A stretch of 27,875 nucleotides of DNA, taken from positions 1 to 27,875 of IMG/VR virus record IMGVR_UViG_3300037193_001895; one strand, 5' to 3'. The position numbers and the translations under genes were made by a program. Shown in pieces: positions 1-7,316 of this stretch (positions within the stretch are counted from its first letter, which is position 1; each line of letters begins with the position of its first letter). The notes beneath the pieces are model-generated. The model was not told the DNA's origin, searched no databases, and saw only the letters and a list, made by a program, of their open reading frames with translations. Source of the DNA: a virus.

Positions 1-1
1 C

Positions 2-172
2 CGCTACCGCGGCTCGCGCTACGCGACCGCGTTCCGCCGCCTCGATCTGGGCTTCACCCTGGTTCAGCCGTTCTGGACGGACAGCGGTCGCGTCGCGGCG
101 GTCGTCGCCGACGCCGCGACGGCGGACAACCCGCGCGGCAGGTACGTGGTGGGCCGGGACGCCCAGCCTGAT
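2..172 (+). CDS. C-terminal fragment of a probable short-chain dehydrogenase (partial)
   Basis: The first ~170 bases are GC-rich and open in one frame with actinobacterial codon use. The encoded ~57 residues end in a segment of the form VAAVVADAAT....RGRYVVGRDA, which resembles the C-terminal substrate-binding end of short-chain dehydrogenases/reductases, where a helix of alternating Val/Ala is followed by RYVVGPDA. The N-terminal Rossmann fold and the YxxxK site would lie outside the window. The frame runs into AT-rich sequence after about position 172, at a TGATCA site (169-174), and stops at about 211, so the gene is cut by a junction rather than ending naturally. It has no functional link to the phage genes. 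Family assignment rests on a short tail and is tentative. Confidence 0.4.
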
Positions 173-726
173 CATAAATTACTCCACACTTTTTATTTGT
201 GCCTACTCTAGGAATTGGATCATGCAGATAATACTAAACATATAATTTCCGTTGTTTTCCCTGGAATAACACATTTAACTTTCCTGACCAAATAGCTCAG
301 TTTCACTTCATGATCAGCTACGTTGGGAAAATAGTACTGGCATGCCTACTTGTCGGCCTCAGTGCCTCACATTTGCAGGTGCCATTGTGCAACTTGTGTA
401 TACAGAGTTAATTCTCTGAAGTTTTTTAGAACCTTTTGCCAGATAGTCAATTACTTCACCTCTGAATGTGTTGCAAGTTTTGCTTTCTTGTTGGCAGCAA
501 ACTTATGCACAGTACCAGGCCTTATCACATCATGGTATTGTTACTGTGTTTCTCTGAGCACTGTACCAGGCCTTTTTTAAAAGACAAATAATATGAATGC
601 AATCCCAATTCTAAGACCTATGGGGGATTGCAATAAACCAAACCTATGTGTTGATCCTTTTTTCTATAGAATTCCCTATGCAGGTAGTTGGTCTGGATTG
701 TTTAACGAATTGTATCTCGATTTCAG
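173..726. other. Plant-like AT-rich noncoding DNA (probable intron/upstream region)
   Basis: This stretch is strongly AT-rich, unlike everything to the right of ~1600. It has T-rich tracts and no credible bacterial gene, promoter or ribosome binding site. It ends in a good eukaryotic 3' splice site (pyrimidine-rich run then TTTCAG, 721-726) in front of the LRR-like exon. It looks like intron sequence of a plant gene. No mobile element or tRNA is visible. Confidence 0.65.
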
Positions 727-1171
727 GTGGTGCCAGTTGTTGAACATGTTGATTTCCCTATACTAAAAAACCTGAGAACCTTGTGCCTGTGTTTTTGCAA
801 TTTGAACGACAATTTCCAGATATTGCTTCATTGTCTGCGAAATTCTCCGAATTTGGAAAAGCTCAAGATAGCAGGTTGCAAGGTATGTCATTGTCTCCTA
901 GCACAATGTAGCTCCTGCACATTTTATCTTGGTACCAGTAACGTAAGCAAGTCCTTTATTATGGAAACAGCTCTCAGATGATTCCATGGGAGGGAAAGGA
1001 AAGGCCAAGTCGAAGAAGACATATTCTAGAAACCTGGCATGCTTCCAGTGTCTGAAGCTAGAGTATGCTGAAATCTCCGGCTGCGAAAAAGATGCCAGTG
1101 TTCCCGAACTGGTCAGCTTTTTGTTGGTCTTTGCTGCACCAACGATTACTATAAAAGTTTCAAGTCTATGA
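727..1171 (+). pseudogene. Plant F-box/FBD/LRR-like gene fragment (two exons)
   Basis: Two exons can be read. Exon one, 727-882, encodes 52 residues with an LRR-like pattern (FPILKNLRTLCLCFCNL, then NSPNLEKLKIAGCK). It is preceded by TTTCAG and followed by the splice donor AAG|GTATGT. Exon two starts after an AG at 970. It continues in the same phase with SDDSMGGKGKAKSKK, then FQCLKLEYAEISGCEKDASVPELVSFLL, and stops at 1171. The pairing of an LRR with a 'CLKL..I....D..VPELV.FLL' segment is typical of plant F-box/FBD proteins, especially in grasses. In family members this protein is a substrate adaptor of SCF ubiquitin ligases. Here only the 3' part is present and the F-box is missing. It cannot function in a phage or bacterium and marks the segment as eukaryotic. 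Confidence 0.65.
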
Positions 1172-1649
1172 ATTGCTTACCAGCCTGACGACACTAGGTG
1201 GCCTTCTTGTTATCTTGTTTCTGACAAATTAAACTTCCTAGTTGTAAACTATCTATAGGCAAGAAATATACTTGTACCCGAACTCAATATGGGAGTGCTT
1301 GAATTGAAACAGTGCTGATCTGTTGTCAGAAATGCTGCCTGATATCCTAGAATGCAGAATGCCAGATACTGTGCCATTTGAAATGCATTGTTAGGTTGTG
1401 AAAACTTCTGATTAGCTCCCGTGGTATACGGATGCCATCTGTTGCCCATTTTTCTGCTTGTTCTTGCAAAGTTAGACCTGTTTAGTTCTGAAAAGATTTC
1501 GGATTTATATATCCTCAGTCGCGTTTCGGCCTGGGCCTTGCGTTCCCATCATCATCCGTAAAAAAAAATGCGAACGGACACGTTTCACCGCGGCCACAGG
1601 TGACAGCGACTGGAAGAGAAGGCGCGGTCACAGTCAGGGGGGGCGGCCT
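1172..1649. other. Plant 3' flank and junction zone with phage DNA
   Basis: Sequence 1172 to about 1560 is AT-rich plant-like DNA without a convincing gene. It includes a run of nine A's at 1560-1568. From about 1570 the GC content climbs, but the text up to ~1690 does not resemble capsid sequence, so the exact junction cannot be placed by eye. It lies somewhere between ~1560 and ~1740. No att-like repeat, transposon end or tRNA marks the boundary. Confidence 0.55.
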
Positions 1650-2255
1650 ATGAAGGCTGGCACGGCAGAGGAGCGACCCACAAACCTGCAGCGCGGGAAA
1701 ACCTCCATCTCCGGCGGAGCGTCCACTGACGCCGCGGCCCCGCGCATCTACAACGCCGTCGGCCTGGCCGCGACGGACTACCGCGAGCGGTTCGGCATGT
1801 GCCTCGACGACGTCCTCGAAGTCGTCATGCCCGCCTGGGTCCGCGAAGTCATCCGTGGCGATCTCGCCTGGAAGGCCGGCGTCGAGCTGCAGGCCGTGCC
1901 GAACAGTGAGATCGACTCGTACTTCACCGCCCGGAACGTGCGCGTGCAGTGGGTCGACGACTGGCAGGTCCGCGGTACCGGGCAGTTCGGCAACGCGACC
2001 TCGCTGACGGCGTGGCCGACCACCGTGGATTTCATGCTCTACGCCGCAGGCACGTTCGTGCACGGCAACGGCATGAGCCTCGACCTCGGCGTGGTCCGCG
2101 ACTCCGTCCTGAACGAGACCAACGACCACACCGCGCTGTGGTCGGAGGAGGCTCACCTGATCGCCAAGGTCGGTCACGAGTCGCGTCAGTACCGGGTCGG
2201 CTTCAACGTCAACGGCAGCACCAGCGCGCTGTTGTCCGGCACCGTCCGCGTCTGA
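1650..2255 (+). CDS. Major capsid protein, HK97-fold, N-terminally truncated
   Basis: This is the shell-forming subunit of the phage head. The recognisable part begins near residue 30 (APRIYNAVGLAATDYRERF). It continues through EVVMPAWVREVIRGDLA, the QWVDDWQ segment, and a C-terminal block of the form WPTTVDFMLYAAGTFVHG...LDLGVVRDSVLNETNDHTALWSEEAHLIAKVGHESRQ. That block is characteristic of actinophage HK97-like capsid proteins. Full-length relatives are roughly 300 residues or more; only ~170 homologous residues are present. The ATG at 1650 lies in sequence that looks foreign, so residues 1-30 are probably an artefact of the plant-phage junction. It is followed after 39 bases by the next head gene, as in a normal late operon. 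The missing N-terminus, together with protease, portal and terminase, would have been upstream. Confidence 0.85.
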   Translation: MKAGTAEERPTNLQRGKTSISGGASTDAAAPRIYNAVGLAATDYRERFGMCLDDVLEVVMPAWVREVIRGDLAWKAGVELQAVPNSEIDSYFTARNVRVQWVDDWQVRGTGQFGNATSLTAWPTTVDFMLYAAGTFVHGNGMSLDLGVVRDSVLNETNDHTALWSEEAHLIAKVGHESRQYRVGFNVNGSTSALLSGTVRV

Positions 2256-2294
2256 CCTCTGGCCCGAACCCGAGCAGGAAGGTGGTGAGCGCCG

Positions 2295-3179
2295 GTGGCC
2301 GGAGCACGCCAAATCGTCGACCCGCCGGCGTTCACCAGCCTGCCCTACGGGCTATGGGACGCCGTCCAACCCCGCACCGCCGACAACCCCCACTGGCAGA
2401 ACGGCGTCACTTGGATCGAGCGCTGCCCGACCGGCGACACCACCTACGACGAATGCCTTGCCGTCACCGGCACCGGCGGGCCCCCGCCCGAGCCGCCCGT
2501 CAAAACCGGCAACGTCGAACAGACATACCGAGGCGCCACCCCGATCACGGTGTACACCCGCTTCGACTGCAACCCCGTCGGCGTCGGCGACGCAACCAGC
2601 GTTGCCTCCGACGCCCTCGCCCGCGTCGAACAGCAGCAGGTGGAGGCCGCGTTCTGGACCGGCACCGCAGGCGGCCAAGAGGTGGCCTTCCCCCACCTGG
2701 CCGCCGACGCCGAAGTCCTCGACACGCAGGACATCGTCCTGCAGACCGCCGCCACACCGGTCGTCACCGGCGCCGACGCCGCGCACGCACTCGGCGAACT
2801 CGAAGCCGAACTCGCCGACTGCTACGGCGGACAAGGCGTCATCCACGTCCCCCGCGCCGCACTTCCCACGCTGGCCGCATGGAACCTCCTCGACGAGCGG
2901 GACGGCCGTCTGTACACCACGGCCGGGAACCTCGTGGTGGCCGGCGGCGGCTACACCGGATCGAGCCCGGCCGGCGCCGCTCCGGCTGAGGGTACGGCGT
3001 GGATCTACGCGACCGGGGCGGTGTTCGGCTACCGCGGTGAGGTGCAGTTGCGCTCGCCGAGGGAGTCCATCGACCGGTCTGTGAACACCCTGAGCATGAT
3101 CGCCGAACGCACGTACGTGCTCGGCTTCGAGTGCTGCCATCTGGCTGCGCACATCGTCCTGGGCGTGCCCACCGAGTAG
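2295..3179 (+). CDS. Second capsid-like structural protein
   Basis: This 294-residue protein has no name I recognise with certainty. Its C-terminal half shows a capsid-like arrangement: a long helix (GADAAHALGELEAELADCYGG), then GVIHVPRAALPTLAAWNLL, GRLYTTAGNLVVAGGGYTG, WIYATGAVFGYRGEV and a final helical segment with IDRSVNTLSMIAERTYVLGFECC. This order recalls the P-domain and A-domain strands of HK97-type capsid proteins, and its place directly after the major capsid gene fits a head component. The N-terminal ~100 residues are Pro/Gly/Cys rich. The start is a GTG with a good Shine-Dalgarno (AGGAAGG, 2276-2282). It may be a minor capsid or vertex protein. The capsid-like fold is an inference from pattern only. 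Confidence 0.75.
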   Translation: MAGARQIVDPPAFTSLPYGLWDAVQPRTADNPHWQNGVTWIERCPTGDTTYDECLAVTGTGGPPPEPPVKTGNVEQTYRGATPITVYTRFDCNPVGVGDATSVASDALARVEQQQVEAAFWTGTAGGQEVAFPHLAADAEVLDTQDIVLQTAATPVVTGADAAHALGELEAELADCYGGQGVIHVPRAALPTLAAWNLLDERDGRLYTTAGNLVVAGGGYTGSSPAGAAPAEGTAWIYATGAVFGYRGEVQLRSPRESIDRSVNTLSMIAERTYVLGFECCHLAAHIVLGVPTE

Positions 3180-3191
3180 GAGTAGATCACT

Positions 3192-3869
3192 ATGGCAGCT
3201 ACGTCGACGTGCGTGACTCCCATCAAGGGCACGCACATGCGGGTCATCGCTTTGGACGCGTGCGGGGTGCCGGTTACTGGCGCGTCCGGTCAGGTTTCCG
3301 TGTCGTCCGGTTTCGTTCAGGTCGAGATGGAGCCCGACTACGAAGACGGCGAGGAGTTCTTCGAGCGGACCGCGTCCGGTGCGCCGTGCGTGAACCAGAA
3401 GGACGACCCCACCCTCAAGCGGATGGGCCTCACGGTCCAGATGTGCGAGGTCAACGTCTCCATGCTCGCGTACATCATCAGCGCCCGCGAACTCACCACC
3501 GGTTCACCGACGACTGGGACGGGCTTCGCGGTGGCGGAGGGCAACCCGACGAACCGGTTCAGCCTGGAGGTGTGGCAGGAGGTCGCGGGTTCCGGTGCGT
3601 GTGACGCGTCCGGGAACCAGCGGTACATCTACCACGCCTGGCCCAACGTCGGCGCCACCCAGATCGGCAGCCAGACCATCGAGAACGGCCGCACCACCTT
3701 CGAGTTCACCTCGGAGACCAGGGGCGCGGCAGCGAACTGGGACACCCTCGTCGGCGAGGACTACCTCCCGGCTGGGGAGACGGTCGAGACGGACGAGCAC
3801 TGGATCTGGAACGTGACCACGACCGCACCCCCGACCGTGGCATGCGACCCGACCACACTGGCCGCGTAG
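3192..3869 (+). CDS. Major tail protein (tail tube)
   Basis: This 225-residue protein is probably the tube-forming subunit of a long non-contractile tail. It begins with MAATSTCVTPIKGTHMRVIALDACG. The middle is beta-rich (VSVSSGFVQVEMEPDYEDG, KRMGLTVQMCEVN). It ends with FEFTSETRGAAANWDTLV and a Thr/Pro tail, TTTAPPTVAC, which is the usual ending of actinophage major tail proteins. A clear Shine-Dalgarno (AGGAG at 3178-3182) overlaps the stop codon of the preceding gene. Unusually, it sits before the head-tail adaptor gene instead of after the connector genes, so the assignment rests on the sequence pattern rather than on synteny. Confidence 0.75.
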   Translation: MAATSTCVTPIKGTHMRVIALDACGVPVTGASGQVSVSSGFVQVEMEPDYEDGEEFFERTASGAPCVNQKDDPTLKRMGLTVQMCEVNVSMLAYIISARELTTGSPTTGTGFAVAEGNPTNRFSLEVWQEVAGSGACDASGNQRYIYHAWPNVGATQIGSQTIENGRTTFEFTSETRGAAANWDTLVGEDYLPAGETVETDEHWIWNVTTTAPPTVACDPTTLAA

Positions 3870-3895
3870 CACCACCGCCCTGAGAGGGGGCCGCG

Positions 3896-4834
3896 ATGGC
3901 GCTCGCCCAGTACAGCGAGCTGTTCTGGTTCCCCTCAGGGACGCTCGCCACGAGCATCCCGGCGAGGGTGTTCCAGCACGCTACGAACACCCTCGCCACC
4001 CTGTGGGCGGACGCGGCCGGCACCGTGCCGCTCGCAAACCCGCTGTCGACGAGCGGTACAGGGCGGCTGGAGTTCTGGGCCGAGGAGGGCCAGTACTGGG
4101 TCCACATCGACTCCGAAGCGTTCGAGATCGCAGTGGGCGCAGCCGCTCAACCGGCAACACAGCAAGACATCACGGACGAGGTTGCGCGGGCGGACACCGC
4201 GTACGCCCCGCTCGTACACGCAGCCCGTCACACAGCAGGAGGCGCCGACCCCGTCACCCTCACCCAAGCCCAGATCACGGGGCTCGTTGCCGCGCTTGCT
4301 GCGAAGGTGGCCGGGCCCGGCTCGTCGACGGACAGCGCCGTGGCCCGGTTCGACGGCGCGACAGGCGTGGTGCTGCAGAACTCGACGGTGATCATCGGCG
4401 ACGACGGGTCAGTGACGATCACAGGCAACCTCACCGATGCAGGAGACCTCCTCGTGAGGGACTCCAACACCACGCCGACGAAGGGATACCGGCTCCGCAC
4501 GTCCGGGGGCGCCCTGGACACGGAAGGCGCAGGCGCCGACTGGTTCTGGTCGATGTTCCCCAACGCGGACTTCACCGGAACCCAGCGGAACTACTTCCGC
4601 ATGGAGGCCGGGACAGGGCTCCTGCACGTGCTGGCGGAGACGCAGTTCAACGCATCCGCATTCGGCGCCCGCGTCCACACATTGAACGGGCCCGCGAACA
4701 CGATCGGTTTCCACGGCGCAACACCGGTCGGGCAAGCGACCATCACTGGCTCCCGTACGGATGGCACCGCCCTGGCCAGCCTCCTCACCGCGCTCGCTGC
4801 GCGCGGTGACTTCGTCGACAACACCACCGCGTAG
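3896..4834 (+). CDS. Fibre- or spike-like virion structural protein
   Basis: This 312-residue protein is not a named family to me. The N-terminal ~85 residues form a compact beta domain ([22 protein letters not shown]...[18 protein letters not shown].....[16 protein letters not shown]), a layout common at the start of phage fibre and baseplate proteins. A linker with [20 protein letters not shown] follows, a motif typical of phage tail-fibre shafts. After it comes a Gly/Thr-rich region with [20 protein letters not shown], resembling repetitive fibre or lectin-like strands. The C-terminus ([22 protein letters not shown]) could be a trimerising helix. It lies between the major tail protein and head-tail adaptor genes, a strange place for a tail fibre, so a head fibre or decoration role is also possible. 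Confidence 0.7.
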   Translation: MALAQYSELFWFPSGTLATSIPARVFQHATNTLATLWADAAGTVPLANPLSTSGTGRLEFWAEEGQYWVHIDSEAFEIAVGAAAQPATQQDITDEVARADTAYAPLVHAARHTAGGADPVTLTQAQITGLVAALAAKVAGPGSSTDSAVARFDGATGVVLQNSTVIIGDDGSVTITGNLTDAGDLLVRDSNTTPTKGYRLRTSGGALDTEGAGADWFWSMFPNADFTGTQRNYFRMEAGTGLLHVLAETQFNASAFGARVHTLNGPANTIGFHGATPVGQATITGSRTDGTALASLLTALAARGDFVDNTTA

Positions 4835-4845
4835 AGGAGGGCGCC

Positions 4846-5676
4846 ATGCCGGTCATCAACCCCATCCTGAGTACGCCGTCCGGGACCGGCGGCATGCGCG
4901 GCCCGTGCGCGGACTGGCCCGTCACATGGACATGCGAACTCGACACGCTGAACCCGGCGGTCACCGGGATCGCCGTGAGCATGGCGACGGAAACCCTGTA
5001 CGCGCTGACCGGGATGCGGTTCGGGCTGTGCGAGGTGACACTCCGGCCATGCCGCAGCGACTGTGGTACCGGCTCGTTCTTCGATGACTTCGGGCCCCCG
5101 TGGGCTGGCTCCCACTACCCGCAGCCTGCGCTGATCGGCGGCCTGTGGTTCAACCTCACCTGCGGATCGTGCTCGTCGGGCTGCTCGTGCGGCGAGGTGT
5201 CGGAGGTTCGGCTGCCAGCCCCGGTGTACGACGTCACCGAGGTTGTGATCGATGGGGTGGTGCTGGCGCCGTCGGCGTACCGGCTGGACAACAACCGGCT
5301 ATTGGTGCGGACGGACGGGGGGAGGTGGCCGTACTGCAATGATCTGTCGATCGACTCAGGGGAGGGCACGTGGTCGGTGACGGCACGGTACGGGGAGCCG
5401 CTGCCGGAGGGTGCCGAGCTGGCGATGGGCCAGTTGGCGTGTGAGATCGCGAAGGCTGCGGACGGCGGGGACTGCAAGCTGCCTGCCGGGCTGCAACAGC
5501 TCGTACGGCAAGGCGTGACGATCTCGTACCCGGATGTGGGAGAGCTGTTCAAGCAGGGGCGCACCGGGCTGTATTTGGTGGATATGTTCGTGGCGACATG
5601 GAACCCCAGCGGGCTGCGGCAGCGTTCGCGGGTGTACCGGGTGGATCAGCCGACGGTGAGACGGGCGGGCACCTGA
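4846..5676 (+). CDS. Head-to-tail adaptor
   Basis: This 276-residue protein resembles head-tail adaptors of Streptomyces phages, which form the ring under the portal that receives the tail. The N-terminal helical part (TAVSMATETLYALTGMRFGLCEVTLRPC region, residues ~40-70) matches the 'A...LY.LTGR.FG.C..TVRPC' signature of that family. A Cys-rich loop follows (FNLTCGSCSSGCSCGEVSEVRLP), then VYDVTEVVIDGVVLAPSAYRLDN and a C-terminal helical part (ELAMGQLACEIAKAADGGDCKLPAGLQQLVRQGVTI). About a dozen cysteines suggest bound metal. A strong Shine-Dalgarno (GAGGAGG, just after 4834) precedes the ATG. Its stop overlaps the next start as TGATG, implying coupled translation. Confidence 0.8.
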   Translation: MPVINPILSTPSGTGGMRGPCADWPVTWTCELDTLNPAVTGIAVSMATETLYALTGMRFGLCEVTLRPCRSDCGTGSFFDDFGPPWAGSHYPQPALIGGLWFNLTCGSCSSGCSCGEVSEVRLPAPVYDVTEVVIDGVVLAPSAYRLDNNRLLVRTDGGRWPYCNDLSIDSGEGTWSVTARYGEPLPEGAELAMGQLACEIAKAADGGDCKLPAGLQQLVRQGVTISYPDVGELFKQGRTGLYLVDMFVATWNPSGLRQRSRVYRVDQPTVRRAGT

Positions 5677-6182
5677 TGCCGATGATCACCGGGCCGCTGA
5701 AGTGGTACACCGTCGCCTCCACGCTGGAGCAGGCGGTGTACGCCGAGCTGACCACGAAGCCCGCCCGGCACTCTGTGGTTCCGGGGGCGATCGCGTGGGA
5801 CGAGTGCGACTGCGGACTCCTCGCCGTCTCCGTGGCGCAGGTGTTCCTCACCGAGACGTTCCCCGACCAGCTCGCCCGCCGCGTCGGCAACGGGTGTGAC
5901 GCGCCGTGGGAGGTCGCCGAGCTGGTGATCCAGTTGGTCCGCTGCGCCCCCAACCCCGACGACCCCATGACCGCGCCCACCACCGCCGAGCTGGACACGT
6001 CCGCGCAGGAGGTGCTGACGGACGCGTACGAGATGCTCAGCGCCGTGTCGGTGAAGCTGTGCCAGATGAACCGGGACCGCGAGATCAGCGACTTCATGCT
6101 GCGCCCGCTCACCGCGCAAGGCCCGTCGGGCGGCTGCGTCGGCAACGAGCTGCGCGCCTACGTCTCACTGCCCCGGAACTGA
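5676..6182 (+). CDS. Head-tail connector or tail completion protein
   Basis: This 168-residue protein is encoded directly after the adaptor, its ATG overlapping the adaptor stop (TGATG at 5674-5678). It starts MPMITGPLKWYTVASTLEQAVYAEL and contains DECDCGLLAVSVAQVFLTETFP, a segment shared by small connector proteins of actinophages, and the helix TSAQEVLTDAYEMLSAVSVKLCQM. The length and position fit a stopper or tail-terminator type protein that joins portal and tail. I cannot decide which from sequence. A second in-frame ATG at 5682 is a possible alternative start, but the overlap favours 5676. Confidence 0.65.
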   Translation: MPMITGPLKWYTVASTLEQAVYAELTTKPARHSVVPGAIAWDECDCGLLAVSVAQVFLTETFPDQLARRVGNGCDAPWEVAELVIQLVRCAPNPDDPMTAPTTAELDTSAQEVLTDAYEMLSAVSVKLCQMNRDREISDFMLRPLTAQGPSGGCVGNELRAYVSLPRN

Positions 6183-6193
6183 GGGAGGTCGTC

Positions 6194-6586
6194 GTGTTCA
6201 CCGTGTCGACCAGCTTCGCCCTCGACCGAACCCGTATCGAACGCATGCTGCGGCTGCCTGGCGGCATCGTCTACCGCAACATGGAACGGCGCGTCCGCCG
6301 GGCTGAGGCCGAGGCGATCCGGCGGGCGCCAGGCAGCATGGGGACCACGATCCGCTCGCAGATCCAGCGCGGGCCGGGCGGCGAGTTCCGGGGCGTCATC
6401 AACGTCCGCCACCCTGCGGCCCTGTACGTAATCGGCGGGACGCGGCCCCACATGATCCGTCCGCGCAGGCCGGGCGGGGTGCTGCGGTTCACGGTGGGCG
6501 GCCGCGTCGTGTACGCGAGGTACGCGATGCACCCCGGCACACGGCCGAATGACTTCCTGCGGCAGGCGTTGCGTGCGGCTCTCTGA
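6194..6586 (+). CDS. HK97 gp10-like minor head-tail protein
   Basis: This 130-residue basic protein begins at a GTG (VFTVSTSFALDRTRIERML) with Shine-Dalgarno GGAGG at 6184-6188. It carries a long amphipathic helix (YRNMERRVRRAEAEAIRRAP), then MGTTIRSQIQ, a strand region (RGVINVRHPAALYVIGGTRPHMIRPRR) and the ending YARYAMHPGTRPNDFLRQALRAAL. The pattern 'Y..G...H.I.P.......F.........v.HPGT.p..fl..Al' is the signature of HK97 gp10-like tail completion proteins, which act between connector and tail. It closes the head-tail connection block; a promoter-like element separates it from the chaperone genes. Confidence 0.75.
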   Translation: MFTVSTSFALDRTRIERMLRLPGGIVYRNMERRVRRAEAEAIRRAPGSMGTTIRSQIQRGPGGEFRGVINVRHPAALYVIGGTRPHMIRPRRPGGVLRFTVGGRVVYARYAMHPGTRPNDFLRQALRAAL

Positions 6587-6630
6587 CCGCCCGGAATGAT
6601 CATGGCGGGGCGGTACCTACCGTCCCCACC
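6587..6630 (+). promoter_or_regulatory. Leaderless-type promoter element, copy 1
   Basis: This 44-base intergenic segment lies between the connector block and the tail chaperone. It contains the palindrome ATGATCAT (6596-6603) and a -10-like hexamer TACCGT (6618-6623), followed by seven bases and then the ATG, the spacing of a leaderless actinobacterial transcript. No Shine-Dalgarno is visible. An almost identical 44-base segment occurs at 13861-13904: 18 identical bases, 11 variable, 15 identical. Confidence 0.6.
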
Positions 6631-7086
6631 ATGACTCAGCCGATCCCCACCGAAACCGCAACGCCGGTCAAGGACTTCAGCCGCAAACGCGAACGGCTGG
6701 TCTTCCGCATCGACGACGACATCTTCGAAGCCGCCACCGCGCTCCCCGGCAAAACCCTCGCCCGGTTCGCCGCACGCTTCGCCGACATCGAGCACACACC
6801 CATCGACAAGCAGCTCGACGCGTTCGCCGACGCCCTCGGCATGGTCCTGCTGGCCGAGTCCAACGCCCTGTTCCAGAAGCGACTCGACGACCTCGAAAAC
6901 CCCATCGAGCTGGAGCAGGCGTCCGACGTCATCCAATGGCTGCTGGAGAAGTACGGGCTCCGCCCTACCGAGCCGTCCTCGGACTCGTCCACTGGGCCAG
7001 CGAGCCCGGAACCTGGCACGAGCTCGACGGACGCGCCGCAGCCGCAGGCTTCGATCCCGGCGACCTTCCAGCCGACCGCTTCCTGA
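6631..7086 (+). CDS. Tail assembly chaperone, short form (gpG-like)
   Basis: This 151-residue acidic helical protein precedes the tape measure gene. Its core (FSRKRERLVFRIDDDIFEAATALPGKTLARFAARFADIE...KQLDAFADALGMVLLAES) is typical of actinophage tail assembly chaperones, which coat the tape measure protein while the tube polymerises. A helical segment (SDVIQWLLEKYGLRP) leads into a low-complexity Ser/Pro/Thr tail that is probably the unshifted read-out of the frameshift region. The gene has no visible Shine-Dalgarno, and the ATG lies seven bases after a -10-like box, suggesting leaderless translation. Confidence 0.85.
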   Translation: MTQPIPTETATPVKDFSRKRERLVFRIDDDIFEAATALPGKTLARFAARFADIEHTPIDKQLDAFADALGMVLLAESNALFQKRLDDLENPIELEQASDVIQWLLEKYGLRPTEPSSDSSTGPASPEPGTSSTDAPQPQASIPATFQPTAS

Positions 7087-7316
7087 ACTGGATCTACGCC
7101 GAAATGGTCCAGCGCCTCCCCGTCCGGGAGAACGAAACACCCGACCGAGCCCGCAAGCGGTTCGACGGGCAACTCGGCGTGCGCAACTGGGCCACCCCCG
7201 GCACCGAACTCAAAGCACCCGACCCCACCCGCGACCCGAAAGCGCCCTGGTGGTGGGACGGCGCTGAAGACGCATCCCAGACCTTCCTCAAGTCCATGGG
7301 GGTGAACCTCGCATGA
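6963..7316 (+). CDS. Tail assembly chaperone, -1 frameshift extension (gpT-like)
   Basis: A second reading frame, -1 relative to the short chaperone, stays open through the Ser/Pro-rich tail of that gene. It encodes PYRAVLGLVHWASEPGTWHELDGRAAAAGFDPGDLPADRFLNWIYAEMVQR, which looks like a real conserved domain, and ends ...WWWDGAEDASQTFLKSMGVNLA. In lambda and most siphophages the equivalent gpG-gpGT product is made by programmed -1 slippage. The likely slip zone is around 6955-6968; the CCCT within CGC CCT ACC (6961-6969) would let a proline tRNA re-pair, but no textbook heptamer is visible. The start given is the approximate slip point, not an initiation codon. The stop overlaps the tape measure ATG. 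Confidence 0.75.
   Translation, partial: PYRAVLGLVHWASEPGTWHELDGRAAAAGFDPGDLPADRFLNWIYAEMVQRLPVRENETPDRARKRFDGQLGVRNWATPGTELKAPDPTRDPKAPWWWDGAEDASQTFLKSMGVNLA

Noticed and set aside
160-180. Hi-C ligation scar at the first chimeric join
   Set aside because: A GATC lies at 170-173, but the doubled GATCGATC expected after end filling is absent, so no specific mechanism can be assigned.
350-580. 76-residue frame in the plant region
   Set aside because: No homology pattern and no ribosome binding site. It lies in sequence that looks like an intron.
1949-3236. Long Arg/Pro-rich frames overlapping the capsid and second capsid-like genes on both strands
   Set aside because: Typical third-position-GC shadows; they conflict with clearly homologous genes in the main frame.
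6593-6624. ECF-sigma promoter reading of GGAAT...CGTC in the duplicated element
   Set aside because: The spacing between the boxes is 23 bases, too long for the ~16-17 expected. The TACCGT leaderless reading fits better.
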